A stretch of 64,000 nucleotides of DNA from Pyropia haitanensis. Lineage: Eukaryota; Rhodophyta; Bangiophyceae; Bangiales; Bangiaceae. Shown here one piece after another: positions 34,899 through 47,300 of the stretch; the stretch's first letter is position 1, and the number at the start of each line of letters is the position of its first letter. The notes under the pieces were generated by a model, which made no database searches, was not told the origin of the DNA, and saw only the letters and a program-made list of their open reading frames with translations. The position numbers were made by a program, and so were the translations under genes. The stretch spans positions 3,850,090 through 3,914,089 of the forward strand of contig SDUX01000007.1 in assembly GCA_008729055.1 (NCBI GenBank), written 5' to 3'.

Positions 34899-37034
34899 AT
34901 GGCCAGCGCGCGCGCGAGCCGCGGCGCCGCCCCGGCGGTCGCGCCGCCGTCGCTGCCACCCGCCGACCCCCCCACGGTGTGGGAGCTGACCCGCCACTTC
35001 CCCGACCTCGACGCCAGCGTCGTGCAGGCGGTCCTCGAGGCGCACGCCTATGACATGGACGCCGCGTACGTGGCGGTGTGCGATATGGTTGCCGAGGCGG
35101 ACGTGCCGCTGACGCCGCCGGGGACGTCGCCGTCGCCGGTGGCGGCGGCGGCCGTGGCGACGGTGGCGACCCCCACCGTGGCGGCGACGGCGCCGCCGGC
35201 GACGGCGCCGCCGGCGACGGCGCCGCCCGCGTCCCCGCCGCGCGCCCCCCCTCCCTCGGCCCCACCTTCCCCGCCGGCACCGGTGGCGGCGGCGCTCGGC
35301 GGGTCGAGTGGGGCGTTACCCCCCCCCCGGGCGGACGCGGCGGCCCTTGCGGTCGCGGCGGAGCTGGCCGACGCGGTCGGCGCCGCCCTGCAGGCGACCG
35401 TCCTCGAGCCGACCACCGACCTCGCCCGCCTCGGCCGCCGGCTGACTCGGTATGAGCTCGGCACCGACGGGCTCGACGTGCGGTGGGAGGCGGTGCCGCC
35501 CGCGGACCTGCCCGACATTGTCGCGGCGCTGACGCTCGCCGCGACGGGCGCCATGGCGTCCGCGCCGTCGTCGGCGCTCGGCCGCCTCGGCACCCGCCTG
35601 CGGGCGTACGCGTGGGGGGGCGAGCGCGAGCAGCAGCTGGCGGGGCCGGCGGCGGCGTCGCCGCCGCCGCCCGTGACGGTCGAGGCGATGGTGGGGGTGC
35701 TCGCCGCCGTGTCGGCTGACAAGGACGCGTGGGCGGCGGTGCCAGACGACGCGCCCACCACCGCCGCGGCCGTCCTGGGCGCCGTGTCGGCGGCGGCCGC
35801 GCACGCGGCCGAGGGCAACGCGCTCGTCGCGGCGACAGCAGAGGTGCTGGCCGAACAGACCCGCCTGTACGACTGCATCGCGGAGGGGGGCCGCGACAGC
35901 GGCTGCGGCAGCAGTGGCAGTGGCAGCGGCGGCGGCAGCGGAAGCGGCAGCAGCAGGGGCGATGGGGGCGACGACGAGCAGCCGCCGCCGCCCAGCCCGA
36001 CGAGCGGCGCGTGGCCGGCGCCCGGCCTACCGGCGGGCGCGCCTGAGGCGCGGGCGCCGCCCACCCCGACCTCACGCAGCGTCTGGTACCGCCCGTCGGA
36101 TGTACTGTCGTTTGCAGCCCGCCAAAAGGCGCAAGCGCTGGCGGAAAAGTACCCGTACGCGGGCGAGCCGCTGGTGCGGGACATCCTGGCCGCCGAGGGC
36201 GAGGACGCAGGCCGCGCGGAGCTGGCGCTCCTCCAAATGTTCCCCGTGGACGAGGTGGGCTTCCTCGCCCCGACCGGCGCGTGGTCCCCCACGGTGCTGA
36301 CGCCGTCCCGCGGCGTTGTCGGTGGCGGCGGCGGTGGGGGGGGCGTAGGCACCAGTGGCGGCCGCAGCAGGGGCAGCAGCCGGGGCGGCAGCCCGGGGCG
36401 GGTCGGCCGCCAGCAGGCGCTAACGGACGCGCTGGCCGAAGCGGTGGCGGACATGCCGACGCCGTCCCCCCTCCGCGCCGCGGACCGACGACGCGCCGCG
36501 GACGCGGCGGAGATGGCGGCGGTGGTGGCGGGCGGCGGGGTGGCGTCGCCGGCTGGCGGCGGCCGCTTTGTGGACAAGCACGCCTTTCCGCCCGCCGCGG
36601 CGCAGCACCGGGCGGCGGCGGAGGCGGCCGAGGCGGAGCGCGCGCGGCTGGCGCACCTGGTCGGCCTCACCCACAGCCGCGCGCACGCCGAGGCGGCGGC
36701 CGCCGCCGCGGCGGCCGCGGCGGCCGCGATCGCGGCGATGCGGGCGGTGCTCGCGACCGACGCGCGCTGGGCGGCGGCGCCCGAGGTGGACTGCCACGGC
36801 ATGTCCGTGGCGGTGGCGACAGCGGTCGTGGACGCCAAGGTCGCCGCTGTCCGCGCCGCGACGCGTGCGTCGGGCGGCGGCAGCCGGCCCGTGTACGTCG
36901 TGACGGGGCGGGGGAACCACAGCGGGGGGCGCAGCCGGCTGCGGCCGGCGCTGGGGCGGCTGCTCGACTCGCTCGGCGTCGGGTGGGTGGTGGATCGCCA
37001 CGGGGGAGCGCTGATCTTGAATATCGGGAGTTGA
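34899..37034 (+). CDS. CUE-DUF1771-Smr protein, Cue2/N4BP2-like RNA endonuclease
   Basis: This intronless 711-residue protein has three parts. A CUE domain is at about residues 25-65 (ELTRHFPDLDASVVQAVLEA, then DMDAAYVAV), which usually binds ubiquitin. A DUF1771-like helical region follows at about 560-625 (AAAQHRAAAEAAEAERARL, VGLTHSRAHAEAAA). The C-terminal Smr domain is at about 628-709 (VDCHGMSVAVATAVVDAKV, YVVTGRGNHSGGRSRLRPAL, VDRHGGALILNI). The D-x-H pair and the TGRGNHS loop, the catalytic elements of Smr nucleases, are present. The same architecture occurs in yeast Cue2, nematode NONU-1 and human N4BP2, which cut mRNA at collided ribosomes in no-go decay. The middle is low complexity with a further short block (SFAARQKAQALAEKYPYAGE). 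The start is the first Met followed directly by the CUE region. Confidence 0.87.
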   Translation: MASARASRGAAPAVAPPSLPPADPPTVWELTRHFPDLDASVVQAVLEAHAYDMDAAYVAVCDMVAEADVPLTPPGTSPSPVAAAAVATVATPTVAATAPPATAPPATAPPASPPRAPPPSAPPSPPAPVAAALGGSSGALPPPRADAAALAVAAELADAVGAALQATVLEPTTDLARLGRRLTRYELGTDGLDVRWEAVPPADLPDIVAALTLAATGAMASAPSSALGRLGTRLRAYAWGGEREQQLAGPAAASPPPPVTVEAMVGVLAAVSADKDAWAAVPDDAPTTAAAVLGAVSAAAAHAAEGNALVAATAEVLAEQTRLYDCIAEGGRDSGCGSSGSGSGGGSGSGSSRGDGGDDEQPPPPSPTSGAWPAPGLPAGAPEARAPPTPTSRSVWYRPSDVLSFAARQKAQALAEKYPYAGEPLVRDILAAEGEDAGRAELALLQMFPVDEVGFLAPTGAWSPTVLTPSRGVVGGGGGGGGVGTSGGRSRGSSRGGSPGRVGRQQALTDALAEAVADMPTPSPLRAADRRRAADAAEMAAVVAGGGVASPAGGGRFVDKHAFPPAAAQHRAAAEAAEAERARLAHLVGLTHSRAHAEAAAAAAAAAAAAIAAMRAVLATDARWAAAPEVDCHGMSVAVATAVVDAKVAAVRAATRASGGGSRPVYVVTGRGNHSGGRSRLRPALGRLLDSLGVGWVVDRHGGALILNIGS

Positions 37035-37532
37035 GGGGGCAGCGGGATGAGATCAGCTGTGCGCCGAGCGGTGTCTCGCAGCTGTTTGCGTCGGGGAGGC
37101 AGCCAGGACCAGTGGTGGGCAACTGGGGGTTGTTGGGCACGTGATTGTGTGGCTGGGGTGTGTGTGCGTGTGCGCAACTGGGCAGTGCGTGGAGATTGGG
37201 CTTTGCTTGGCGGGCAGCTGGGAAGTGTACACTACGGTGCAGAGGTACTTCATCGGGCGGCGGCTGACAACATGCTGGGCGGCACGGCGGCGACTGGCAA
37301 GCGGCGGCGTGACAGTCACAAGGCGGGGCGGTGGGATTGTGCGTGTGCGTCCTCCTGCTTCCCGTCACCAGCGCAGTGGCGTGGCATCGCGCAGAGACAA
37401 CTCCATCGGGTGGCACGGGTGCCCACAGCAGGGCTCGTAGCGTGCACAGGCCTGTCAGCAGTCGCAGGAGGACAGCCGGAATCTAACGCGCCGCGTGTTG
37501 CAGAATCCCCCCCCGCACCCCCGACAGCCCTC
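37035..37532. other. Tail-to-tail spacer
   Basis: This spacer holds the 3' ends of the CUE-Smr gene (+) and the plastid-protein gene (-). It is rich in GTGTG-type sequence at 37140-37200. No gene is seen. Confidence 0.5.
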
Positions 37533-39445
37533 TCAAAGCGTGAACCCGCTCCCGTACTTGGTCCGTAGCCGGCCAAACGCGTCGACAGCTTCGGGCGTCT
37601 GCAAAAGGCAGAGCGACGTCAGCACAGACCCCGCAACAGAGAGGACAAGTAGTGGCCAGGAAAGGGAGAAAAACACCCAGACATTAATCAAGCACCAGTG
37701 ATCGTCAGCTGCTGAACAAGGGCGTCGTCCCACGCCTTGCGTCCCAGACCCTCCATCCTCATCAGCACGTCGGCACGCTCCCGAGCCTGACTCGTTCCAC
37801 CTCACTCAACATCCATGCCCTTCTGCAAGCATGGACGCGACACCGACGGCCAGAAAAACCAGCCACAGACCCGAAAGAGGCACCCACCACCCTCCCGTAT
37901 GCAAAGCAAAGTCAGAGACGGGCCAACGTACGTAGGAGCCCGGACCCTCGCCCTCGGCCCACGCGACCAGCAGGGACAGAATGGGCCCCCCCCCGACGCC
38001 CAGCAGGCGCATGACGTGGAGGTCGTGGCCGCCCACCTTGGCCGGCTCTGTCGACAGCGCCACCGACGCCACCGACCGGACCGACACGTGCGCCTCGTGG
38101 GTGCCGCCCCCCGACTTGAAGGTAATGTACGTGCCCTTGGTGGGGATGGGGAAGGTGGTGGGGGGAGTCGACAGCTCCGCCACCGACTCGAGCACCGCCT
38201 GAACAGAAATGCAAAGACCAAGCGAAGACGGGTTGAGGGGGGGAGCGAGGGGGCCAGTCGGCATAACGGGGACATTCAACAGACACCAACACAGGGAGCA
38301 GGGGAATACGCGGGTAGGTAGTCCCATACAGTACAGAGGGGCGCATCGGCAGTGGCAGTTGGGGGCGTCGAGAGGTGAGTTAGGCCGCCGGCGAAGAACG
38401 CCAACACAAGGGCTGGATGGGCGCGCACAACCCCACGGTGCGGGAACGTCGCCAGACAACGCTCGGGGCGCCCCCCCAGTCCGCCCGCGCACGCATGTGG
38501 GGCCGAAAACACCTCCTCACAAAACCAACAGGCGGTGGAAACACACGCGACGTGCATCGGCGCCTCCCCCCCCCCCCCGCCCGCAGGGATGCCACGCAGC
38601 CCGTGCCGGACGCCGCCCACAGCGGCACAGCGGCGCGGCGGCACGTACCCCCGCGGAAACAACCACGAAGCGGAGGCGCCCACACTCGGCAGCGTCAGCA
38701 AAGAACTCGAGCAGCCTGGTGTCCGGCAAAAACGGCGGGGGGCGGGACACCGCCCGGTGTGGCGCACGGATGACAAAGCAAGGGCACGCCCAGACAGGCG
38801 CCCATGGATGGCCACCAAGATGTGCGCGAAGGGGACCCACAGGCACGCGCAGCGGGAGGAGGAAGAGGGAGGTGCACAGGCGGCTTGCCGCGAGCATGGC
38901 CGGCAGCAGAGACAGAGCGACGGGGCGTCAGCGGCGGGTCCTTGCCGGCGATGTGGCCACGCGTGCCTGGCCACCACCGCACAGAGGGGGGCAGCCCCGG
39001 ACAGGGACTCGCACAACAGGCATGGCACCACCCCATGCGCCAGCCCCCCCCCCCCCCCCCCCCCGCTTCACGCGTGATACACCCTCCTGTCCCATCACGC
39101 ACCCCACACCGCCGCCGCACCGTGCCCCAAACGACATCCCCACCCCACACCACCCCCCACTCCCACCATCGCATCCCTCTCCGCCCCCCCCCACCACCCA
39201 CCCCCCCCCCCCCCAAAGCAGACGCCCACCCCCCCAACGCACTTTTCGGTCTTGGCCGCCTCCGCCGCCGCCTCGGCCTCGTCTGCCGCCTTGGCGGCCG
39301 ACGCGGTCACGCCGCCGCGGGCGCGGCGGCCGCCGGCGGCGGCGACCGCCGCGGCGGGCCGCCGCGGCGGCCGGCACAGCGGCTGGCCGCCGCGGCCGCC
39401 GGTGCGGCCGCCCACCACGGGGACGGGGAGGAAGGCGGCCGCCAT
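37533..39445 (-). CDS. Plastid-targeted small protein of uncertain family, four exons
   Basis: Exons 39243-39445, 38649-38715, 37932-38198 and 37533-37598 join into 200 residues. Donors are GTGCGT, GTACGT and GTACGT; acceptors end in ACCAG, TTCAG and TGCAG. Residues 1-67 (MAAAFLPVPVVGGRTGGRGG, Arg/Ala/Ser-rich) look like a chloroplast transit peptide. The mature part reads LLEFFADAAECGRLRFVVV, SAGAVLESVAEL, FPIPTKGTYITFKSGGGTH, DLHVMRLLGVGGGPILSLLV and AVDAFGRLRTKYGSGFTL. The pattern of a helix, then an LRF-VVV strand, and a C-terminal F-x-x-LRxKYG resembles ChuX/HutX-like (heme-utilisation fold) proteins, but this is only an impression. Gene structure is well supported because three independent junctions restore one frame. 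The function is open. Confidence 0.75.
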
Positions 39446-40016
39446 GGCGCCGGGCGGCGGGGTGCGGGCGGCGGGGGGGTGCGTCGGGGGAGGGGGCGGC
39501 ACGGGAGAGAGGGTGGGGGGGGGGGATGGCGGGGGTGGAAGCGCGGAGATATCCCCTGGCGGGGCGTCGATGCCTGCGGACGGCGCGCCGCGTGGGGCGC
39601 CCGGTCCAAAGAAAGGCAGCCGCGGGCCAGACAAAGCAGGACCAGCCCGCAGCGGCGACACGCAGCGCGCGAGCCAAGGACGGGGTGGTGGCAAGGGGAA
39701 AAGAGGGGGAACCGGGTGACAGTGCGAGGAGAGGAGCGAGGTGTCCAGGCGCGGTCTGGCGCTCCCGGGGGACGCGGGTCTCGAGAGAGCGCCGAGCGGC
39801 CCGCTACGAGGATCACCCGCTGACGGGCGGGATCGGGCAGGAGGGACCAGTTGGAATGGCCAGCACGCTCCAATGGTAAATACACCCACGGATGCGGATG
39901 AAGCACACCACTCTCGAGCTCGGTGGACGGTTGCAGCTCGACACGCAGCGGACCCCTAAATCGCGACACACAATGCGTACCTGTCCAGCCTCACCACCCC
40001 CCCCGGCTCACGTGCG
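39446..40016. other. Spacer between two minus-strand genes
   Basis: It should contain the promoter of the plastid-protein gene and the 3' end of the SGNH-like gene. It is GC-rich, and no gene is recognised. Confidence 0.5.
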
Positions 40017-40242
40017 TCACGAGCGGGTGCCGAGCTGCGCCCGCCAGTGCCGCCACTCGACCTTCTTGGCCGCCCCCACCAGCCCGTCCATGCACAGCCG
40101 CGCGAGCGGGCGGTAGCCCGCGCTGTTGAGCGTCGCGGTGCCGCCCCCAAACGCGACCACGTCCGCCCCCCGGGCGGCAACCTGCGCCACGTCGGGTGCC
40201 AGGAGGAGCTCCCCCACGCCGCCGTCGCCACCGCCGCCACCG

Positions 40243-40286
<44 letters not shown>

Positions 40287-41394
40287 CGCCCCCACCGCCA
40301 CCCGCCCCGCCGCCACGGCGGCGTCGCCCGCGTAGTTGCCCGCCGCCGCGTCGGCAACGCCGACGCCGAGCAGCCGGTTCACCTCCTTGACGTACGCCGC
40401 CGCGGCGGGGGTGGCCACCCCCGCAAACGCCGGCACCGTGCCAATGCACACGGCGCTGCCCCGCGACGACAGGTACCGCGCCAGCGTCAGGATGTTGGCC
40501 GCCGTCGTGGCGGCTGCGGCCAGCAGCGCGCCGTCGGTGGCGGCGTCCGCGTCCAGCCCCGCGGTGGCCACCCGCGCGTCGACGCCGCCCAGCAGGATGA
40601 TGACAATGTCGGGGGTGGCGTAGCGGCCCGACAGGAAGGTCGATGCAAACAGGTTCTTGGTCGCCGCCGGCGGGGCTGGCCCGGCGTTGCCGGCGCCGTC
40701 ACCACCCCCGCCGGCCGGCGCCACGCTCAGCGTGGGCGGCGGCGGCGGCAGCCAGTCGGCAGACGACGCATGCAGGCGGCCGGCTGACACGGCGGACCAG
40801 GTGAGCTTGAGCGGCAGGGTCGTGTGCGGCATCCGCGCCTCCCGGACGGCGTCGGCAAAGAGGGTGTTGAGGCGGGCGGCCAGCCCGCCGACGGCGAGTG
40901 TGTCCCCAACACCCTCGGCGAGGCCATCGCCAACGAGCAGCACGGTACGGTGGGTAGGGGAGGCCCTAGGCGGGGAGGCCCACTGTGCGGGGGTGCGAAT
41001 GAATACAGCGAGGTGGCAGGGGAAGGCGTGAGAGGTGGCCGCACGCAGGCAGTCCAGCTCCTGACGCAAGGTGACCAGCGGGTCAGACTCCAAGCAAAGG
41101 GAGCAGAATGGTACAAACGCATGGGGTAGGCCTCACCGCTCATGACCCAACGGTCCAGCAATTGCAGCATCCTTTGCGAGGCGCCTCCATCGGCGCGACC
41201 ACCAGCGCGGCTCGCAGAGAAGCAAACTAAAACAAAAACACGAAACGCAGAACGGAGGGGGGGGGAAGTGGGAGAGAAGCAAGACGCACCTGTAGGAACC
41301 AGCGGGTCGCCCGGAAAGTATACAGGTAGACGGTGAAGAGCGTCGCCTCCAGCGACGCAAGGATGAGGTCCCACAGGTCCCCGAGGCCCGCCAT
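40017..41394 (-). CDS. SGNH-hydrolase-like protein with membrane anchor, catalytic residues missing
   Basis: The main exon (40017 to about 41050-41090) has the SGNH fold order: block I as TVLLVGDGLAEGVGDTLA, a block II-like LTWSAVSAGRLHASSADWLP, block III as DIVIILLGGVDARVATAGL, and a C-terminal ATLNSAGYRPLARLCMDGL. SGNH enzymes are esterases or lipases with Ser in GDS, GxND, and DxxH; here these are GDG, GVDA and TxxN. A separate upstream exon, 41290-41394 (start possibly 41421), encodes a hydrophobic anchor (WDLILASLEATLFTVYLYTF) and ends at a GTGCGT donor. One small exon near 41150-41210 (MLQLLDRWV) may lie between, but I could not find a junction set that keeps the frame, so the 5' structure is approximate. 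A poly-Gly run (GGC repeat, 40212-40290) interrupts the domain. Confidence 0.7.
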
Positions 41395-42990
41395 CGCCGC
41401 ACGCAGCGGCAGTGCCCGCACCGCCGCTCGTAAGACAAGACGTGTTCGAAAGCGGGAGCGGGGTTGAGGGAAGGAGAGAAGAAAGGGGAAGGGGCGGGGG
41501 GAGGCGGCGGGGGGGGGCGGCGGGGGGGGGCGACGGGGGGGGAAGGAACAGAAAAAGGGAGCAGGGCGGGGCAGAGCAACGGCACAGCGTGGGGCTGCGA
41601 GAGGGGGAGGTGGCGAAGAGCGGAGAGGGAGAGGGCGGTGGTGGTGGCGTAGTCGGGTGGGGCGGGGGTGGTCGAAGCAGGACGCGTCGGCGTGCGCGTG
41701 GGCCCGACGGCAGCCCCGTGCTTTTCCTCATCAGCAGCGAGCAAGGCGGAGCGGGGCCCACCACCAAAGGCAGCGCGGCGGATCGGGTGAGCCGTACAAC
41801 GGCTGCCTAGACTTTCCATCCCAACTCCATGACAAGCTGCCGAGGCGTCGGCGAGGAAAATACTTTTACACATATCTCCGCCAGAAATTTGGTCTCGCTA
41901 CAGTCTTTTCCCGTCCGTGACAGTCCGACTGTTGCACAAAAGTCCGGTCTGCCAGGCCACGGGGAAACCACGTGCCATCTCCAGGCAGATTTCTGTCCGT
42001 TGCGACGAGCACGCAGGCCGGCTGGCCGCTGCACAGCTCTCTCGGGAGTGCCTCTGACCTGCGCGTCTGGGGTGGTGTGGGGGGGGCCGGGGAGGGAGGT
42101 GGCGCGTGCCAGCGCTGCGGCGTGCGAAAAGCCGCAGCCTGGGCGCCCACCACCCCCCGCACCCCCCCCCCTCGTGTCTCTCCGTCGCGGGTGCCGCTCG
42201 GCCGCCACGGCGCGGCGGGGGTCACCACGCGGGGCCCTGGCAGCGCCCGCGGCCACCACCGGCTGGGTGGTCGCTCCCGCTCTGCCTCTCCCACCCCCTC
42301 CCCAACCTCTACGAACAGATATCTCCCGCTCCCACCGTCGACCGCCCCGTTTGTGTCCCCGCCGTGGCCCCCGGCGGCGGCGCGGCCGCGGCGCGCGCGC
42401 GCGCGCACCCGCCCAACCCCGACGCTCGCACACGCGGCGGCGGCGGCGCGAAGAGGGGTTGGGGCGGGCGGGGCGGCCCGGCCTGGTCGGCCAGTGGACG
42501 GCTGCGTGGCTGGCTACGAGCGGGGGCTGCCACGGCAGCTCGTGGCGGTCTTGGTGCGTCCGTGCGGGGGGGGGGGGGGGGTTGGGGGGGGGGGGGTACG
42601 GGAGCCGCGGCGGCCGTGGCCAGGTCGTCGGCCGGCCGGGAAGGCCGCTACGTGGAGAGCACCGCACGTGTATTGGGCCTGTTCTTTCCAGGCGCTGCCC
42701 AGTCTTTGTTGAGCCCTAGCGAGGACGGGACGTGACGCGGACGCCCGCCGCCCGCCGCCCCCGCGTGCGGGCGTCTGGTCAAGCTGCCCCGTCCCTCCTG
42801 TCCTTCTTCCCCCCCCTGGTTCCCCTCCCCCCCCGCCTCCCCCCCCTTTGTCCCCACCCCCACCGAGACGCGCGGCTGCTGGCCACTGCCGCGGCCGCGG
42901 GTGGCCGCGGCGGCGGCGGCGCATCCCCCACCCCCCCCCCCCCGCGCCCGTTGCATGCCCTGGTGGACGTGGACGCGCCGTCGGCCGGGG
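41395..42990. other. Divergent promoter region of the SGNH-like and cullin genes
   Basis: The SGNH-like gene is transcribed leftward and the cullin rightward from this interval. G-rich tracts at 41490-41540, C/T-rich stretches before 42900 and a less GC-rich part at 41810-42000 are seen. No gene is recognised. Confidence 0.45.
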
Positions 42991-43437
42991 ATGGCGTCCA
43001 CGACTAGCCGCGCACCGGCGGCGGGCGAGCCGGTCGGCCCCGCGGCGGCGGCGGCGGCCGCCGCGGCAGCCGCGGCGGCAGCGACGGCGGCGGCCGCCGC
43101 CACGGCGGGGACGGCCGCCGCGTGTGGCGGCGCGCCACCGCCGCTGCTCACCGCCATGGCGGCGGCGGCGGGCCCTGGCGGCGGCCGCGGCGGCGGCGGC
43201 AGCGGCAGCGGCGGTGGCGGCAGCGGCGGCGGCAGCGGCAGCGGCAGCGGCGGTGGGATGGCGGCGGCCGTCTTTGGTGGTGGCGCCTCGGCGGTGGCGC
43301 CCGGCGGCGCCGTCGCCGCGCCCCGCGGCCGCGACTTTGAGTCGGACTGGCGCGCCCTCTCCGAGGCCCTCCTCCGCTGCCTGTCACCGCCGCCCGCCAC
43401 GGCGGCCGGCGCTGACGGGCTGGTGGCTGACGCGGGC

Positions 43438-43468
<31 letters not shown>

Positions 43469-44275
43469 GGCCCGGCACCCCCCCCCCCCCACCCCCCCCC
43501 CGGCACCCCCCCGCCCGCGCCCTTTATCGACCTCTACTCGCGCGTCTACCGGATGGTCCTCGCCGACGGGGCGGGCGCGGAGCTCCACGCGCGCCTGCGG
43601 CTGCTCTTTGCCATGCACGCCCGCGGGGTGGCGGCGGTGCTCGCGCGCGGGCGGGTGCCGCCGCTGTCGGCGGTGCCGCCGCCCGCGCCGCCGCCGCCCG
43701 TCGCGGTGCCCGCCGACGGGCGGTGCCGCGCGCGGCGGCACGCGGCGGCGGCGGCGGCGGTGGCGGCGCTCGACGCGGACGAGTCGGAGGGGGAGCCGGA
43801 CGTGGGGGGGGGGGGGGGGCGCCCGATGGGGGGCGGCCTGACGGCGAGGGTGACACCCTCGGCGGGGAGGGCGGCGGCGGGGGTGGCGGCGGCAGTGGCG
43901 GCGGCGGTCGGCGGCTGTATGGGCGCTCGACGGGTCGCGGGCGCGTCGGGGTGGCGCTGTCGCTGGGCTTTTCGCCGCTGGTCTCGTCGCCGCTGGCGGC
44001 GGCGGTGGGTGGTGGCGCCGCGTCGGCGTCGCCGTCCCCGCCATCGTCGCGGTCGTCGTCGCCGGCGGGCGGCTCGACGGCGCCGCCGTGTGGGGCGTGC
44101 CCGGCCGCGGCGGCGCTGCCGCTGTCGGCCGTCGACGCGGCGCTTGCGGCGGGGCTCGTCGTCGCCTCGTCGCCCGTGACGCCGCACGTGACGCCCCGCC
44201 CGTCACCGCTGGCCGACGGGGGGCGGGACGGCCGGCCGCCGCCACAGGTGCTGGCCGCGGGGGCGCTCGGGGGCA

Positions 44276-44363
<88 letters not shown>

Positions 44364-47300
44364 GCCGGCCGCGCCCGCCCACATGCGGCCGGGACCGTCG
44401 CCCCCGTCGGCGGCGGCCGCCGCCGCGGCCGCCGCGGCCGGCGTGGCGCGGGCCAACGCGGACGCGGCGCGCCTCCTGCGCGCGTACCGCGCGTCGTGGC
44501 TCGCGTACGCCGCGGGGGTCGACACCGCGGCGGCCGTCTTTAGCTTTCTGGACCGCGCGTGGAGCAGCGAGCGGACGGCGGGGGGGCCGCTCGCCGCGCG
44601 TGGCGCGGACGTGCTGGACGTCCGGTCGATGGCGCTGCTCGCGTGGCGGCAGCAGCTGTTTGGGTCGGTGGGGGGGGCGCTCGTCGACGCGGCGCTGACG
44701 GTCATTGGCGCGTCGCGGGCGCGGCGGGCGGCGGCGCTCGACGAGCGGCTGGACGGGGCGTCGGCGGGGGGCGGCGGCGGCGACGGCGGAGGCGGCGGCG
44801 GCGGCGGTGGCGGCGGGGGGGGCGGCGGCGGCGGTGGGGGCGGCCTCCTCGACTGTCCCGCTCCAAACGCTGACGGCCTGTGCGGCTGTGCCGGGCGGGG
44901 GTGCGCGGAGCGGGGCGCGCCGCCGCCCGACTGGCTCCCGTCGACCGTCCCGGGGCTGGACGCCGTGTCGGACTTTCTCGTTTCGCTGGTGGTCATGGGA
45001 CCGGCGGGCTCTGCGGTCGCCGCTGCCGACGGCGCCGCGGGCGCGCGGTCCGCCATGCTGCCGCTGCTCAGCCGCCTGCGGGCGGTCAACCTGCGGGACC
45101 CCAACGTGGCCGTCCTCCGTGCGTCGTCGGCGTCGGCGTCGACGTCGGCGACAGCGTCTGCCGAGGCGGGGTCCGCGGCGGCTGCCGCGACGGCCACGGC
45201 GACGGCGGCGGCGGCATTGGCCCCCCCCCCGGGCCTGCCCGTGGCGGTGGGTGACATGGAGCTGTACCGTTCCGCCTTTGAGCGCAAGTTCCTCGACGCC
45301 TCGGCCGAGTACTTTGCCGCCGAGGCGGACCGCCTCCTCGGCCGCCTCCCCTCCCCCGTCACGTACGTGTGGGCAGTCGAGGCGACGGTGCGGCCCGCCG
45401 AGCTGGCCGCCTCGGTCGGCGTCTACGCGGCCGCCGAGACGCTCCCGCGGCTGGCCGCCGCGCTCGACGCGGCGCTGGTGGGTGCCCACGCGCCCCGGCT
45501 GACGGGCCTCGTGCCGTCGCTGCTGCTGGACGGGCGGTCGGCGGACCTGAGGGTGCTCCACCAGCTGCTGATGCGGCTGCCGGCCGGCAGCCTGCGGCCG
45601 CTGCAAGACTGCCTGCGGGGGGTTGTGCACATGGCGGGGACGGCGGCGGTGGCGCCCCATCTGCCCGGCGTGGCGCCGTCGCCGCCGCCACGGGGCTCGC
45701 CGACGGCGCCACCGGAGCGTGGCGGGGACGTCTACCACGACGCCGTCGGCCCCGCGGGGATCCCGTCAGAAGACGATGCCGTTGCGGCCCGCGCCACCGC
45801 GTTTGTGACCGCTGCTTGGGGCGTGTACGAGCGCTACGCGGGGGTGGTTTCCGCCGCCTTTGGCGCTGACCCGGCGTTTACCGACGCCCTCGACCGGGGG
45901 TGTGCGCGCTTCCTCAACGCGGCCGACTCGGCGTCGCCCGTGACGCTCGCGCTCTACTGCCACGCGGTGCTGTCGGGAGGGGAGGACGGGGGGGGTGCCG
46001 CTGAGGCCAGCGCCTCGGCTGTACACTGGGCAGGTCACACCGGGTCGGGGGGTGGCGGTGACGCAGCCGACGGCGTCGACCCCGATGACGAGGCCGCGCG
46101 CGTGCGATGCCGCCTCGCGTGTGTCACGCGCTTGTTTCGCTTCCTCGACGACAAGGCGGCGTTCCTCTCCGAGTATGCATCGTGCTTGGCCCGCCGCCTG
46201 GTCGCTGCATCCGTCACAGCGGTTGCCGCGGACGCGGCAGACGCGCCGGCCAGTGGCGGCGGCGGCTCGGGCACGTCGCCAACCGGCGACGGTGGCACCG
46301 TTGGCGGGTGGCGAGTAGAAGCGGAGCGGGCGATGATCGAGGACCTCCGTGACACGGTCGGCCCTGCCTACACGTCCCCGCTGGCGCGGATGCTCGCCGA
46401 CTTGGACGGCTCCCGGGAGGAGAACGCGTCGTTTGCGAGCAGCCGCGGGCGGGGGCCCGCGTCTGGGGGTGTCGGCGGCGCCAAGCCCGCCATCAACGTC
46501 CTCGTGCTGACGGCGGGCGCGTGGCCGCTGCCGTCGCCCCCGCCGTCGACGCTCCACGTGGGGGGTGGCGGGTTCGGAGCCGGCAGCGGCGGCGGCGGCG
46601 GCGGCAGCGACCGCGTCGGGGATGTGCTCGCCGACGCGCCCTTTTCCTCCCGTGCCCGCGCGCACCGCGCGTTGTGCGCGGCGGTGACGGCGGTGCACCC
46701 GGATGCGTCGGCGACGCTCCTCCCCCGGGCGGTCCAGGACGCGTCGGCCGCCTGGGCGGGGCACTACCTGACCGTCCACGCGGGGCGGCGGCTGACGTGG
46801 CTGCCGGCACTGGCCAGCGTCGAGGTGGCGTGGTGCCGCGACGGCGCCGGGGGGAGTGGGGGGGACGCCGCCGTCGCGGCCACGGAGCTCGGTGCGGGCG
46901 CCGGGCAGGCGACGGTGGCGCTGACGACGACCCCCGCGCAGGCGGCGGTGCTGCTCCTATTCAACGCCACCCCGTCATTGGGTGCGGCAGCGATCGAGGC
47001 GGCCGCCCCGCGGGTGCCCCGCGCGGTCGCCGTGGCGCACTCGCTGGTCGCCCAAGGGGTCCTGGTGGTGGCGCAGTCGGGCACGCCACCCGACGCGGGC
47101 AGCAGCAGTGGCCCCGCCGCCACCGTCGGCCCTGTCTTTTCTGTGGCCCCAGCGGGCACCCGCGGCGGCACCCCCTCTTCCCACTGGTCGACCGTGCCGG
47201 CACAGCATCTGCCACTGGCGCTCGTGTCACCCTACGCGCTCGCCACTGGGGGCCTCGGCTGGGACGCCTGGTTATCGTCTTTGGGCGCCGACGGCACCTC

